Part shown: in pieces, positions 33,485 to 42,434 of the stretch
Position numbering within the stretch: position 1 is the first letter of the stretch
How the letters are laid out: each line of letters begins with the position of its first letter
Source of the DNA: Streptomyces fuscichromogenes
Lineage (GTDB): Bacteria > Actinomycetota > Actinomycetes > Streptomycetales > Streptomycetaceae
Direction: 5' to 3'
Assembly: GCF_014645815.1 (NCBI RefSeq)
Contig: NZ_BMML01000019.1
Location: forward strand, 124,001 to 188,000
DNA: 64,000 nt
Notes under the pieces: generated by a model
The model's database searches: none
What the model was told of the DNA's origin: nothing
What the model saw: the letters and a program-made list of their open reading frames with translations, nothing else
Position numbers and translations under genes: made by a program

Positions 33485-34684
33485 ATGTCTGATATTTCAG
33501 CAGCCGCAGCCATCCGGCCGTTCACCTGCGAGTTCCCCGAGGCGGCGCTCCAGGACCTGCGTGCGCGCATCGAGGCGACGCGCTTCCCCGAGAAGGAGAC
33601 CGTCGCCGACCAGTCGCAGGGCACCCAGCTCGCCACCGTCAAGGAGCTGGCACGCTACTGGGCCACGGAGTACGACTGGCGCAAGGTCGAGGCGCGGCTG
33701 AACTCCCACCCGCAGTTCATCACCGAGATCGACGGGCTGGACATCCACTTCATCCACGTCCGCTCGAAGCACGAGAACGCGCTGCCGGTGATCGTCACGC
33801 ACGGCTGGCCGGGCTCGGTCATCGAGCAGCTGAAGATCATCGAGCCGCTCACCGATCCCACGGCGCACGGCGGCTTGGCCGAGGACGCGTTCCACGTGGT
33901 CATCCCGTCGATGCCCGGGTACGGCTTCTCGGGCAAGCCCACCGCCAAGGGCTGGGGCCCGGAGCGCATCGCACGGGCATGGGGTGAGCTGATGAAGCGC
34001 CTCGGCTACCCGAAGTACGTCGCGCAGGGCGGCGACTGGGGCGCCGTCGTCACCGACCTCATGGGTGTGCAGGAACCGGCCGGGCTGGTCGGCATCCACA
34101 CCAACATGCCCAAGGTCATCCCGCCGGCCGTCGAAGAGGCGATCGTCGCCGGAAACCCGCTTCCGGACGACGTCGTCCTCGCCGACGACGAGCAGAAGCG
34201 CGCCGTCGAGCAGCTGGACTTCGTGTACCGGCACGTCTACTACGCCTACATGATGGGCTCGCGTCCGCAGTCCCTGACCGGCCTCGCGGACTCGCCCGTC
34301 GGCCTGGCGGCGTTCCTGCTCGACCACGACGCGAAGAGCCTGGCGCTGATCACGCGCTCCTTCGACGGTGTACGGGAAGGGCTGTCCCGGGACGACGTCC
34401 TGGACAACATCACGCTCTTCTGGCTCACGAACACGGCCGTTTCCGCGTCCCGCCTCTACGCCGAGAACACCACCCCGTTCTTCGGCGCCAAGGGCGTGAA
34501 GCTCCCCGTGGCCGTCAGCGTCTTCCCCGACGAGCTCTACCAGGCGCCGGAGAGCTGGGCGAAGGAGGCCTATCCGAACCTCGTCCACTTCAACCGGCTC
34601 CCCAGGGGCGGGCACTTCGCCGCCTGGGAACAGCCCGAGCTCTTCGTCGGCGAACTCCGCAACGGCTTCCGCACCCTCCGCTAG
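33485..34684 (+). CDS. Epoxide hydrolase (EHN-domain alpha/beta hydrolase)
   Basis: The 399-residue product has the N-terminal EHN domain (IRPFTCEFPEAALQDLRARIEATRFPE), the HGWPGS oxyanion motif, a nucleophilic aspartate in QGGDWGAVVTD, and the catalytic histidine in RGGHFAAWEQPELF. It is a microsomal-type epoxide hydrolase in the cytoplasm. It is divergent from the LAL regulator over a 211-bp gap containing GC-only palindromes near 33380-33394. It may detoxify epoxides or act in lipid or terpenoid catabolism. Confidence 0.92.
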   Translation: MSDISAAAAIRPFTCEFPEAALQDLRARIEATRFPEKETVADQSQGTQLATVKELARYWATEYDWRKVEARLNSHPQFITEIDGLDIHFIHVRSKHENALPVIVTHGWPGSVIEQLKIIEPLTDPTAHGGLAEDAFHVVIPSMPGYGFSGKPTAKGWGPERIARAWGELMKRLGYPKYVAQGGDWGAVVTDLMGVQEPAGLVGIHTNMPKVIPPAVEEAIVAGNPLPDDVVLADDEQKRAVEQLDFVYRHVYYAYMMGSRPQSLTGLADSPVGLAAFLLDHDAKSLALITRSFDGVREGLSRDDVLDNITLFWLTNTAVSASRLYAENTTPFFGAKGVKLPVAVSVFPDELYQAPESWAKEAYPNLVHFNRLPRGGHFAAWEQPELFVGELRNGFRTLR

Positions 34685-34694
34685 CCCCCGCGGC

Positions 34695-34726
34695 GACGGA
34701 AGCCCGGCACATGCGGGGCTTCCGTC
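34695..34726 (+). terminator. Terminator of the epoxide hydrolase gene
   Basis: GACGGAAGCCC (34695-34705) pairs perfectly with GGGCTTCCGTC (34716-34726), starting 11 nt after the stop codon. Confidence 0.7.
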
Positions 34727-34833
34727 CCCACGACGCCTACGACACGGTCAGCCGGTCCGCGTCGACGGCCCCGATCCGGCGGGCCGGATCCCGCGGGAGG
34801 TCACGGAGCGGCCGCCCGGGCGCTGATGCTGTA

Positions 34834-34877
34834 GCGCCCCTTCAGGGGCGCGGGGAACTGCGCGATCGGCCCCCACA
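34834..34877. repeat. Dispersed intergenic repeat, variant 2 (intact copy)
   Basis: The hairpin GCGCCCC-TTCA-GGGGCGC (34834-34851) is followed by GGGGAACTGCGCGATCGGCC and CCCAC. The same element in the opposite orientation is at 63861-63903, and a degraded copy lies at 21527-21566. The rest of the gap 34685-34918 holds no gene. Confidence 0.7.
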
Positions 34878-34918
34878 CGCCCGCGCCCGCAACCGCGACC
34901 GGCGAACGGCCATGAACC

Positions 34919-36370
34919 CTACGGCGCTTCCGCCCTCCCCGGCTCCCCGGCACCCGAGAGCCACCCCATGGCGGTCACGGCGTCACCCGGCTCCGCCGCC
35001 AGCCGGGCCGTGATGACCAGCGTTCCCTCCTCGATCTGATAGTCCAACGGCAAGCCCAGCCCCCGCATCGCCGCCACCATCCCCGTGTTGGACGCCTGCG
35101 TCACCGCGTACACGCTCTCGCAGCCCGCCTCGACGGCCATCCCCACCAGCCGGGTCAGCAGTTCACCGCCGATGCCGCGCCGCTGCCAGTCGTCCTCGAC
35201 GAGCAGGGCGACCTCCGTCTCGTCCCCGTCCCACAGCAGATGCCCGAGGCCGACGATCCGGCCCGACGCGGTCCGCACCGCCAGCGTCCGCCCGAAGCGC
35301 GGGCTGAGCAGGTGGTTCAGGTAACGGTCCACGTCCCCGACCGGCCCGTGATAGCGCAGCCCGAGCGTCCGCGTCGAGCAGCGCTCGTGCATCGCCTTCG
35401 CCGCCTCCAGGTCACCGGTGTCCGCCCGGCGCACGGTGATCGCCTCGCCCGCGGACAACGCGATCACGTCCTGGCCGCGCGGGATGCGCGGCCCGAGCCG
35501 GGCGTCCAGCTCCACCAGCGCCCGTGCCCGCGCGAACTCGGTCGGCGTGAACGGGAGATACGGCCGCTCCACGGTGATCACTCCCCCCTCCGGCGCACGC
35601 AGCCGCATCACGGTGTCCTCCAGCGCCCCTTCGACGGGAACCGCCTCGGGGCTCCGGGCCCCGCCGACCGGGTGGGCGGGGAGCGAGCGGATCGTGCACC
35701 TTCCCAACAACTGCCGGAGGGCCAGCGGAAGTTCCGCCGCGTCCAGGGCGGTGCGGGTGGCCAGGCCCAGGACCCGGGTCGGGGCGTCCACCAGGTCGTG
35801 GGCGTCGGCCCGCTCGATCCAGGTGTCGGTGCCCCCGGCCAGCGCGACCGCCCGGGTGATCTCGCCGGCGGCCAGCTCGCCCGGTCCCCGCAGCAGGAAC
35901 TCGTCCACCGTGCCGTCGGCCAGCGGATGCGTCTGCAGGCTCAGGATGTCCACCCGGTGCCCGGCGAGGGCCGCGCACAGCGCCGCCAGCGAACCGGGCT
36001 CGTCCCGCACCGTCGTGCGCAGCCGCCACAGCGTGCTCGCCCGGTCCCCGGTCTCCGCGGTGTCCGGACCGGGCCCGGCCTGCCGTGTCCCAAAGACGGC
36101 AGACCGGGCGCCGGTATCGGTATCGGTCACCGGCGGTGCATGGCCTGGGCGCCTCGCCCACCAGACGTGGAACCCCACCGTGGCCGCCAGCACCAGCGCC
36201 GAGATCATCAGCAGCGCCGGACCGCCGGGCCCGTGCCCGATCAGGTTGGCCACCGCGTCCGCCACCGCGACAGCCGTGAACAGGGCGGCGAGTTCGACGA
36301 CGTCCCGTCGCCAGTGGTGCACGGGGCGTCCGTGCCTCGCGCGTGTCACATCAGACATGTCTCGATTCAT
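34919..36370 (-). CDS. Membrane-anchored ACT-GNAT fusion protein
   Basis: This ~483-residue protein has an unusual order. Two transmembrane helices (about residues 27-75: VVELAALFTAVAVADAV and ALLMISALVLAATVGFHVWW) are followed by an ACT domain at about 112-185 (TVRDEPGSLAALCAALAGHRVDILSLQTH). A linker and a GNAT acetyltransferase at about 315-460 follow (VEDDWQRRGIGGELLTRLVGMA as acetyl-CoA loop). ACT domains bind amino acids, so the acetyltransferase may be amino-acid regulated. ATGs at 36370 and 36358 are both possible starts. Confidence 0.8.
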   Translation of the reverse strand: MNRDMSDVTRARHGRPVHHWRRDVVELAALFTAVAVADAVANLIGHGPGGPALLMISALVLAATVGFHVWWARRPGHAPPVTDTDTGARSAVFGTRQAGPGPDTAETGDRASTLWRLRTTVRDEPGSLAALCAALAGHRVDILSLQTHPLADGTVDEFLLRGPGELAAGEITRAVALAGGTDTWIERADAHDLVDAPTRVLGLATRTALDAAELPLALRQLLGRCTIRSLPAHPVGGARSPEAVPVEGALEDTVMRLRAPEGGVITVERPYLPFTPTEFARARALVELDARLGPRIPRGQDVIALSAGEAITVRRADTGDLEAAKAMHERCSTRTLGLRYHGPVGDVDRYLNHLLSPRFGRTLAVRTASGRIVGLGHLLWDGDETEVALLVEDDWQRRGIGGELLTRLVGMAVEAGCESVYAVTQASNTGMVAAMRGLGLPLDYQIEEGTLVITARLAAEPGDAVTAMGWLSGAGEPGRAEAP

Positions 36371-36502
36371 GCAGCCACTGTGAAGCAACGGTGTTGCGTG
36401 ATCACGAACGCTCTGTGACCGATGGGTAAAGCATGCTTACGTGGTTTTTGTGCCAGTTTCAACAGTTGCCGAGTGCCGTGAAACAGCCGGTTCCTGCCCC
36501 TG

Positions 36503-39175
36503 TCAGGCGGCCTCCGCCACGGCCAGTGCGTCCCGCAGCCGACGGGCCTGGACCACCAGCCGGGCCGAGCCGCGCCGGGCCGCCGCCCCGGTGAGATGGG
36601 GCAGTTCACCCCGGGCCCCGGACCGCTCGGCGCAGTCGGCGGCGACCGAGAGCAGCTCGCCGAGCCCACGGACCGTCCCCGGGGCGCCCGCGGTCCCCTC
36701 GGTCGAGAGGCCGGCGAGCAGTATCGGCAGGGTGTGCCGGAGCATCTCCCAGATCGTCGTGTTGGCGCCCGTGGCCGCCGCCGTCCGGGCCGACTCCGCC
36801 AGCCGCAGCGGCTTCACCGCACCGCGCCGGACCAGCTGGCCGAGGTCGGCGCCCAGCCGCTCCGCGTCGAGCTGCCCACGCGCGGCGAGCACCAGCAGCG
36901 CGTCCACCGCGGCCAGCCGGTCCTCCGGATGCCGGGCGCCCAGCCCGTACGCCACGCACAGGTGCGTGCTCTCGCCCGCGACCCCGCCGGACTCGGCGAG
37001 CAGCGGGAGCACGGCGCCCGCGCCCCGCTCGTCGTCCAGGGCGGCCTCGGAGAGGTCGTGCACCAGCCGTACGGCGACGAGTTCGCGCAGCTCCGGGAGC
37101 GTGGCCAGCCAGTGCCGGTGGTTCTCCTGGCCCCAGTGACAGCAGTACCGGACCGCGTCGGACGTCGTGAACGGCCGGCCCAGCCGCCGGAACGCCTCGG
37201 GGAAGTCCGTCTGCAGTTCCCGGACCTCGCCGGACTCGACCAGGACGCGCGGACCCGAGGTCCGGCGGTCGCAGCCGGGCAGGGCGGCCGCCCCGGCGGA
37301 CAGCAGGCGGGCGAGCCGGTCGCCCTCCGGCGTGCCCAGTGCGCTCGCGCGCCCGGCGGCGGCCAGGGCCGCCGCACGGTCCTCGCGGCGGACCCGCAGC
37401 AGGGCCTGGGCGAAGTCGGCCTCGCCCACCCGGGCGCCGAGGCGACGGTAGGTGTCGAGCCGGCCGACGAGCTCGTCCGGCTCCAGGAGCCCGGTGCTCC
37501 ACGACGGCGTGGCCAGCAGCAGCGGCTGCGGGTCCGTGCGTATCCGGTGGGCCAGTTCACGCAGCCGGACGTCGAGGATCCGGGAGAACCCGTGGCGCGC
37601 GCAGTCGTGGTCGGCCGGACCGCTCCGCAGCGCGGCGAGCAGGGTGGCCGTGCTCACGGCCCCGTACAGCGTGCCCAGGACCAGTTCGAGGCCGCCCTCG
37701 GCGGTGAGCAGGCCGCGCCGGGTGTGACCGAAGTACTCCTCGGTGTCCCGCCGGCCGTGCGACTCGGACTGCTTCCACCAGCGGGTGGCCGCCACCGGTT
37801 CGAGCGCCTCCCGCAGCGCGTCCTGGTCGCGGTGGGCGTGCCGGGCCAGACCGTCCAGCGCCCGCTCGAACGCGGCCACGTCTCCGTCCCCGCCGGCCGC
37901 CAGCAGCGCCGAGACCTCCTCGGCGAGCTCCACGGCCGAGTCCGGCGCGGCCATGAGCCGGACCGGCTCCGGAGGCGGCGGCAGCACCTCCTCGTACGCC
38001 TCGGGCGCCGCCACCGCCGCGATGCCCAGGACAGCGGCCGCCCGGACCCGCAGGGCCGGACTCAACGCCTCGGCCGCGACGGCGATGCCGGCCCGGACCG
38101 CGGGCTCCTCGTCGAGCCGCTTCGCCTGCCGCTCCACCAGCTTCAGCGCCCGCTCCTGCACCTCGGTGTCCTCGTGCCCGAACGCCCGGGCCACGGCCGG
38201 CAGCAGCTCCGCCGCCGCGGCCGGCTCGCGGGCGAGCACCTTGCCGAGCAGCACCAGCTGGGCCCGCACCAGCTTCTTCTCGGTGCGGAACAGCAGCCCT
38301 TCGGAGGCCTCGGCGAGCTGCCGCGGGGTGAGGCCGCCGTCGAGCGCCAGGGTGCCGAGGACCGACTGGGCATGGCCGGCGACCGGGGAGACCGCGTCCC
38401 GGGCCAGGGCCGTCCAGTCGGCGACCCGCTCGCGCAGCTCGTCCCGGGTGAGGGCGAGCAGACCCAGCAGCGGCAGGAAGACCCGGTGGTCGGTCGGGCC
38501 ACCGCCGCGCAGCAGCCGGGCCACACAGGCGTCGACCACGGCCTTGCGCTCCAGCACGCCCGCGCCGGTGAGCTCCGCCAGCGCGCTCTGCCAGGAACCG
38601 GGACCCTCGCCGAACAGCCAGCGGACCTCGCCGAGGTCGGAGAGCTCGAACAGGCCGGTCACCAGCGGCGCGAGGTCCGGCTCGGCGCGCAGCCGGTCGA
38701 CGAGAGGGACCCGTCCCCAGCTGTGGCCGATGTGGCGGACCCAACCGACCACATACGCGTCCGTCACCGGTACCTCGCATCCGGACCGGCGTACCAGTCC
38801 GGCCATCAGCAGGAACGGCACGTCCGCGGAGACCGGCCGCGCGGCCAGCCGACGGGCCACATCGGCCTGCCAGCCGGTGTCCCGGTCCGCCAGCACCTTC
38901 AGCAGCATCTCCGCCGGCGCCTGCCGCCGGCGCATGTCGGCCCCCGCGATCCAGGTCGCGGCCGCCGCGGCCCCGGAGTGGCACATCGCCCCGGCCACCT
39001 GGAGCGCCGGATAGCCGCGCTCGGACCGGCTCTCCCACGGCGCCGCCCGCAGCTCCTTGCGCACGGCCTGCAACTCGGGCAGCAGCGCGCGCCGTTCGGC
39101 ATCCGTCAACTTCTTCACCAGGAGGGCCGTCTCCCCGACGCGCCCCGCCCGCACCGCCTCCAGCACCGCGCTCAT
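36503..39175 (-). CDS. DUF6493 family helical-repeat protein
   Basis: This 890-residue protein has no catalytic motif I recognise. It is mostly alpha-helical with HEAT-like pairs (for example around residues 290-420), and the C-terminal third has AVRYCCHWGQENHRHWLATLPELRELVAVRLVHD. It matches what is called DUF6493 in Streptomyces, encoded next to SWIM proteins. Its ATG overlaps the SWIM gene stop by 4 bp (ATGA), so the two are made in fixed ratio and probably act together. Function is unknown; E. coli yehQ/yehI (SWIM plus HEAT-like) is a distant parallel. Confidence 0.7.
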   Translation of the reverse strand: MSAVLEAVRAGRVGETALLVKKLTDAERRALLPELQAVRKELRAAPWESRSERGYPALQVAGAMCHSGAAAAATWIAGADMRRRQAPAEMLLKVLADRDTGWQADVARRLAARPVSADVPFLLMAGLVRRSGCEVPVTDAYVVGWVRHIGHSWGRVPLVDRLRAEPDLAPLVTGLFELSDLGEVRWLFGEGPGSWQSALAELTGAGVLERKAVVDACVARLLRGGGPTDHRVFLPLLGLLALTRDELRERVADWTALARDAVSPVAGHAQSVLGTLALDGGLTPRQLAEASEGLLFRTEKKLVRAQLVLLGKVLAREPAAAAELLPAVARAFGHEDTEVQERALKLVERQAKRLDEEPAVRAGIAVAAEALSPALRVRAAAVLGIAAVAAPEAYEEVLPPPPEPVRLMAAPDSAVELAEEVSALLAAGGDGDVAAFERALDGLARHAHRDQDALREALEPVAATRWWKQSESHGRRDTEEYFGHTRRGLLTAEGGLELVLGTLYGAVSTATLLAALRSGPADHDCARHGFSRILDVRLRELAHRIRTDPQPLLLATPSWSTGLLEPDELVGRLDTYRRLGARVGEADFAQALLRVRREDRAAALAAAGRASALGTPEGDRLARLLSAGAAALPGCDRRTSGPRVLVESGEVRELQTDFPEAFRRLGRPFTTSDAVRYCCHWGQENHRHWLATLPELRELVAVRLVHDLSEAALDDERGAGAVLPLLAESGGVAGESTHLCVAYGLGARHPEDRLAAVDALLVLAARGQLDAERLGADLGQLVRRGAVKPLRLAESARTAAATGANTTIWEMLRHTLPILLAGLSTEGTAGAPGTVRGLGELLSVAADCAERSGARGELPHLTGAAARRGSARLVVQARRLRDALAVAEAA

Positions 39176-40605
39176 CACGCACCCCCGCCGATCTCCGCCA
39201 TGTCCTGTGCCACGTTCTGCCGTCCGCCGTGCTCCACCGCGGCCCCCCGCCGCACCATCCGCACCGCCAGCGCGTGCTTGCACGGTCCGCGCCCGCCCCG
39301 GTACTTCGCCCACCACAGACAACTGCAGCTCAGCACCCCCGCCGCGTCCCGCACCCGGTGCACATGACCGTCCTCGGCCGTCACCGTGCCGAGCTCGCCG
39401 TCCAGGGCCACGGCGCCCGCGGCCACCAGCGCCCGCGCCGAGCGCAGCCGGGGGTTGTGCCGCTCCACGCGCCCGGCGTCGTAGGGCAGTTCGCGGTGGA
39501 AGTAGGCGGCCTCCGCCGTGTCGTAGCCGACGCGTCCCGAGGTGCCGAGACGGACCAGGGCCGCACGGACCCGCTCCGGGGTGAGCCCGGCGGAGGCGGC
39601 CAGGTCGGCGACGTCGACCCGGGGCTCCCAGGCCAGCAGGACCGCGACCAGTTCCGCGTCCTCGGCGGCCTCGTCGGTGGCGAGGGCGTCCAGCACGCCG
39701 CCCTCGCCCGAGAACCCCCGGGCCGGATCCGGCGAAAGGGTCAGCGTGAGCCGCATGCCCGGCAGTACGACCTCCCAGGCCGCGGCCGTACCCGAGGCGG
39801 CGAGGGCGCCCTGCGGGCCGTAGACACGCAGGGCCGTCGCGTGCCGCAGCACCCGTTGCAGCGCGCCCAGCCGCTCCGGTCCCGGCAGGCAGACCGCGCC
39901 CGGCACCGGGCGGGTCGTCGGCCGTAGCGACCGGCCCGCCGGCACCACCCAGCGAGGTCCGGTCGCGCCCCGGCGCGCGGTGCCGGCGCGGGGGAGCGAG
40001 CGCAGGAACCGCACCGCCTCGTCCGCCGGCAGCTCGGCCCGCAGATCGAAACCGGCCGCTGTGACCTGCGCCTCCGCGAAGCCGCGCAGCCAGCGGTCCG
40101 GGAGCGGGACCTTCTTCTCCACGACCGGGCCGTCCAGCGTGGTCACCGTCAACTCCTCGGGGCCGACCCGCAGATGGAGCGGGTCGTCCGAGCCGAGCCG
40201 GGAAAGGGCCTCCCGCAGGGGGTTGTTGACGTCGACGTTCGTCGTGCCGTGGCCCACCTGGCCGCCGTCCAGTCCCGCGCCGAGGACGTCCAGCCGGGCG
40301 TACACCCCGCCGCAGCCGGAGAAGGACTCGAAGCGCAGCCGGTCGCCGTTGCCCGTCACCACCGGATCCAGCGAGGCGCGCAGCTGCGGCTGGAAGTACC
40401 GCGCGGCCGCCACGTCGGCCACCGCGAGCAGCCCGGCCGCGGCCACCTGAGGCGAGGTCAGGAAGCCCGCGAAGAACCGCGGATGGTCCTCGACCCCGGT
40501 CGGCGTCGCACCCCGGGAGGTCTCGAGACCGAGATGGCGGCCGTCGGCGGCGGAGCGCAGCACGGAGGGTTGGCGATAGGCCACGGACTGTGAAGATCGC
40601 GTCAT
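39175..40605 (-). CDS. SWIM zinc-finger family protein
   Basis: The 476-residue product has a C-terminal SWIM zinc finger CSCLWWAKYRGGRGPCKH (C-x-C-x12-C-x-H) at about residues 426-443, a domain that binds nucleic acid or protein. The N-terminal 400 residues are mixed alpha/beta with no recognisable domain, apart from a winged-helix-like stretch LAASAGLTPERVRAALVRLGTSGRVGYD near 340-370. It heads a two-gene unit with the DUF6493 gene. The ATG at 40605 is used although its ribosome site is weak; a longer in-frame start exists at 40641. Confidence 0.8.
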   Translation of the reverse strand: MTRSSQSVAYRQPSVLRSAADGRHLGLETSRGATPTGVEDHPRFFAGFLTSPQVAAAGLLAVADVAAARYFQPQLRASLDPVVTGNGDRLRFESFSGCGGVYARLDVLGAGLDGGQVGHGTTNVDVNNPLREALSRLGSDDPLHLRVGPEELTVTTLDGPVVEKKVPLPDRWLRGFAEAQVTAAGFDLRAELPADEAVRFLRSLPRAGTARRGATGPRWVVPAGRSLRPTTRPVPGAVCLPGPERLGALQRVLRHATALRVYGPQGALAASGTAAAWEVVLPGMRLTLTLSPDPARGFSGEGGVLDALATDEAAEDAELVAVLLAWEPRVDVADLAASAGLTPERVRAALVRLGTSGRVGYDTAEAAYFHRELPYDAGRVERHNPRLRSARALVAAGAVALDGELGTVTAEDGHVHRVRDAAGVLSCSCLWWAKYRGGRGPCKHALAVRMVRRGAAVEHGGRQNVAQDMAEIGGGA

Positions 40606-40686
40606 GGGAAAACCGTAGAGGCGACCACTGACAATCGGCATCGACCTGCGAAAACGCCCTCAGGCCGACGGGTTCGGGAAAGCCGG

Positions 40687-40727
40687 CAGGGCCGCGTACC
40701 GGGGGATGACGCCGGTGCGCGGCCCTG
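40687..40727 (-). terminator. Terminator of phoD
   Basis: CAGGGCCGCG (40687-40696) pairs with CGCGGCCCTG (40718-40727), extended inward by ACC/GGT after one mismatch. It lies 17 nt past the phoD stop. Confidence 0.7.
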
Positions 40728-40744
40728 TCACGAGCGTACGGGAG

Positions 40745-42325
40745 TCACTGACCTACCCGGCCCGGCTGCAGCGTCCGCGTGAACAGCACGGTGCCGTCGT
40801 ACTCGCGCAGACGCACCGTCAGTTCGCCGCTGTCACCGTCGATGTCGACCTCGCCGAAGAACTGGTAGCCCTCCGCGGGTGACACGTTCGAGGCGGTCGG
40901 CGCCTTGACGAACACCCGGTCGGGGCCGAACGTGCCGTCGAGCGCGTTGGCCGGGAAGGCGCCGGCGTTCAGCGGTCCGGAGACGAACTCCCAGAACGGC
41001 GCGAAGTCGGTGAACGCGGCCCGCGACGGGTCGTAGCGCTGGGCAGAGGTGTGGTGGACGTCGGCCGTCAGCCACACCGTGCCGGTGATCTTCCGGTGCT
41101 TGATGTACCGCAGCAGCTCCGCGATCTGCAGCTCACGGCCGAGCGGCGCGCCCGGGTCGCCCTGGGCGACGGCCTCGAAGTTCGCCTGGCCCTCCACCGG
41201 ATCGGGCACGACCAGCCCGAGCGGCATGTCCGCGGCGATCACCTTCCACACCGCACGCGACCGGGACAGCTCGCGCTTGAGCCAGGCCAGTTGCTCCGCG
41301 CCGAGGATGCCCTGCGGGTCGGTGGTCTGGTCGTCGGGCGAGTTGGCGTTCCGGTAGGTCCGCATGTCGAGCACGAACACGTCGAGGAGCGGGCCGTGGT
41401 GGTGGACGCGGTAGATCCGGCCGTCCGGGCGGCCGCTGATCGTGGAGATCGGGAAGTACTCGGAGAACGCCTGCCGGGAGCGCAGCGCCATGTCGTCCAG
41501 CCTGGTGCCGGCCGGGTAGGCGGTGCCGGTGCCGATCACCTCGCCCGGGTACCAGTTGTTGCGGACCTCGTGGTCGTCCCACTGGATGACGTTCGGCACC
41601 TGGGCGTTGAACCGGCGCAGCGCCTGGTCGAGCAGGTTGTAGCGGAAGTTGCCGCGGAAGTCGTCCAGCGTGACCGCGACGTGCGACTTCTCCTCACTGG
41701 TGACGTTGCGGTACAGGCTCCCGTCGGACAGCGCCTGCGTCGCCGGGATCACGCCGTCGGCGTAGATGTTGTCACCGCTGCACAGGAAGAAGTCCGGGTC
41801 CAGCTTCGCCATCGCGTCGAAGATGCGGTAGCCGCCGATGGACTCGTTGATGCCCCAGCCCTGTCCGGCCAGGTCGCCCGACCACACGAACCGCACGCCC
41901 TGGCGGCGGCGGGCGGAGGCGGTCCGGAAGGTTCCGCTGATCGGCTCGCCGGTGCGGCGCGGGTCGTCGGGGTCGGCGAGCAGCACCCGGTAGTGGATCT
42001 GCTCGCCGGACGGCAGCCCGTGCAGCCGGGTGGTGCCGGTGAAGTCGCTGCCGGCGCCGAGCAGCGGACCGCGCCACCTGCGGGCGCCCCGGAACGACTC
42101 GGTGGCCGAGGTCTCCACGATCATCCGGGCCGGCCGGTCCGAACGGACCCACACCAGGCCGGAGTCGGCGGTCACGTCGCCCGCCTGGACGCCCCAGTCC
42201 GCGCGCGGACGCCCGGACAGCGCGAACGCCGGCGCCGAACCGAACGCCGTGGGCAGGGACAGGGCCGCCGACGCGGCGAGCGAGCCGCGCAGCACGCTGC
42301 GGCGGGCGGGGAACGAAAGGGACAT
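40745..42325 (-). CDS. phoD: Secreted alkaline phosphatase D (PhoD)
   Basis: This 526-residue PhoD-family enzyme has a twin-arginine signal peptide (ARRSVLRGSLAASAALSLPTA, cleavage near AFA). The calcium/iron phosphodiesterase-type active-site motifs are LCSGDNIYADG, IQWDDHEVRNNW and VWLTADVHHTS. It hydrolyses phosphate mono- and diesters outside the cell. The ATG at 42325 has GGAGG upstream. A PHO box at 42392-42413 predicts PhoP-dependent induction under phosphate starvation, and a clean terminator follows the gene. Confidence 0.93.
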   Translation of the reverse strand: MSLSFPARRSVLRGSLAASAALSLPTAFGSAPAFALSGRPRADWGVQAGDVTADSGLVWVRSDRPARMIVETSATESFRGARRWRGPLLGAGSDFTGTTRLHGLPSGEQIHYRVLLADPDDPRRTGEPISGTFRTASARRRQGVRFVWSGDLAGQGWGINESIGGYRIFDAMAKLDPDFFLCSGDNIYADGVIPATQALSDGSLYRNVTSEEKSHVAVTLDDFRGNFRYNLLDQALRRFNAQVPNVIQWDDHEVRNNWYPGEVIGTGTAYPAGTRLDDMALRSRQAFSEYFPISTISGRPDGRIYRVHHHGPLLDVFVLDMRTYRNANSPDDQTTDPQGILGAEQLAWLKRELSRSRAVWKVIAADMPLGLVVPDPVEGQANFEAVAQGDPGAPLGRELQIAELLRYIKHRKITGTVWLTADVHHTSAQRYDPSRAAFTDFAPFWEFVSGPLNAGAFPANALDGTFGPDRVFVKAPTASNVSPAEGYQFFGEVDIDGDSGELTVRLREYDGTVLFTRTLQPGRVGQ

Positions 42326-42391
42326 GGAAGGGGCCTCCAGGACGCGGTCGGGCCAGCTGTGCACAGTCACAACTACGGGTGCGCCGCAGCG

Positions 42392-42413
42392 CACACGGAA
42401 ACCGCGGGTGAAC
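42392..42413 (-). promoter_or_regulatory. PHO box upstream of phoD
   Basis: On the minus strand two 11-nt direct repeat units, GTTCACCCGCG and GTTTCCGTGTG, stand in tandem. The first keeps the GTTCACC core of Streptomyces PhoP sites. It lies 67-88 bp before the phoD ATG, with a -10-like TAGTTG about 15 bp downstream. Confidence 0.75.
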
Positions 42414-42434
42414 AACTGACCGGCCAGGGGGACG

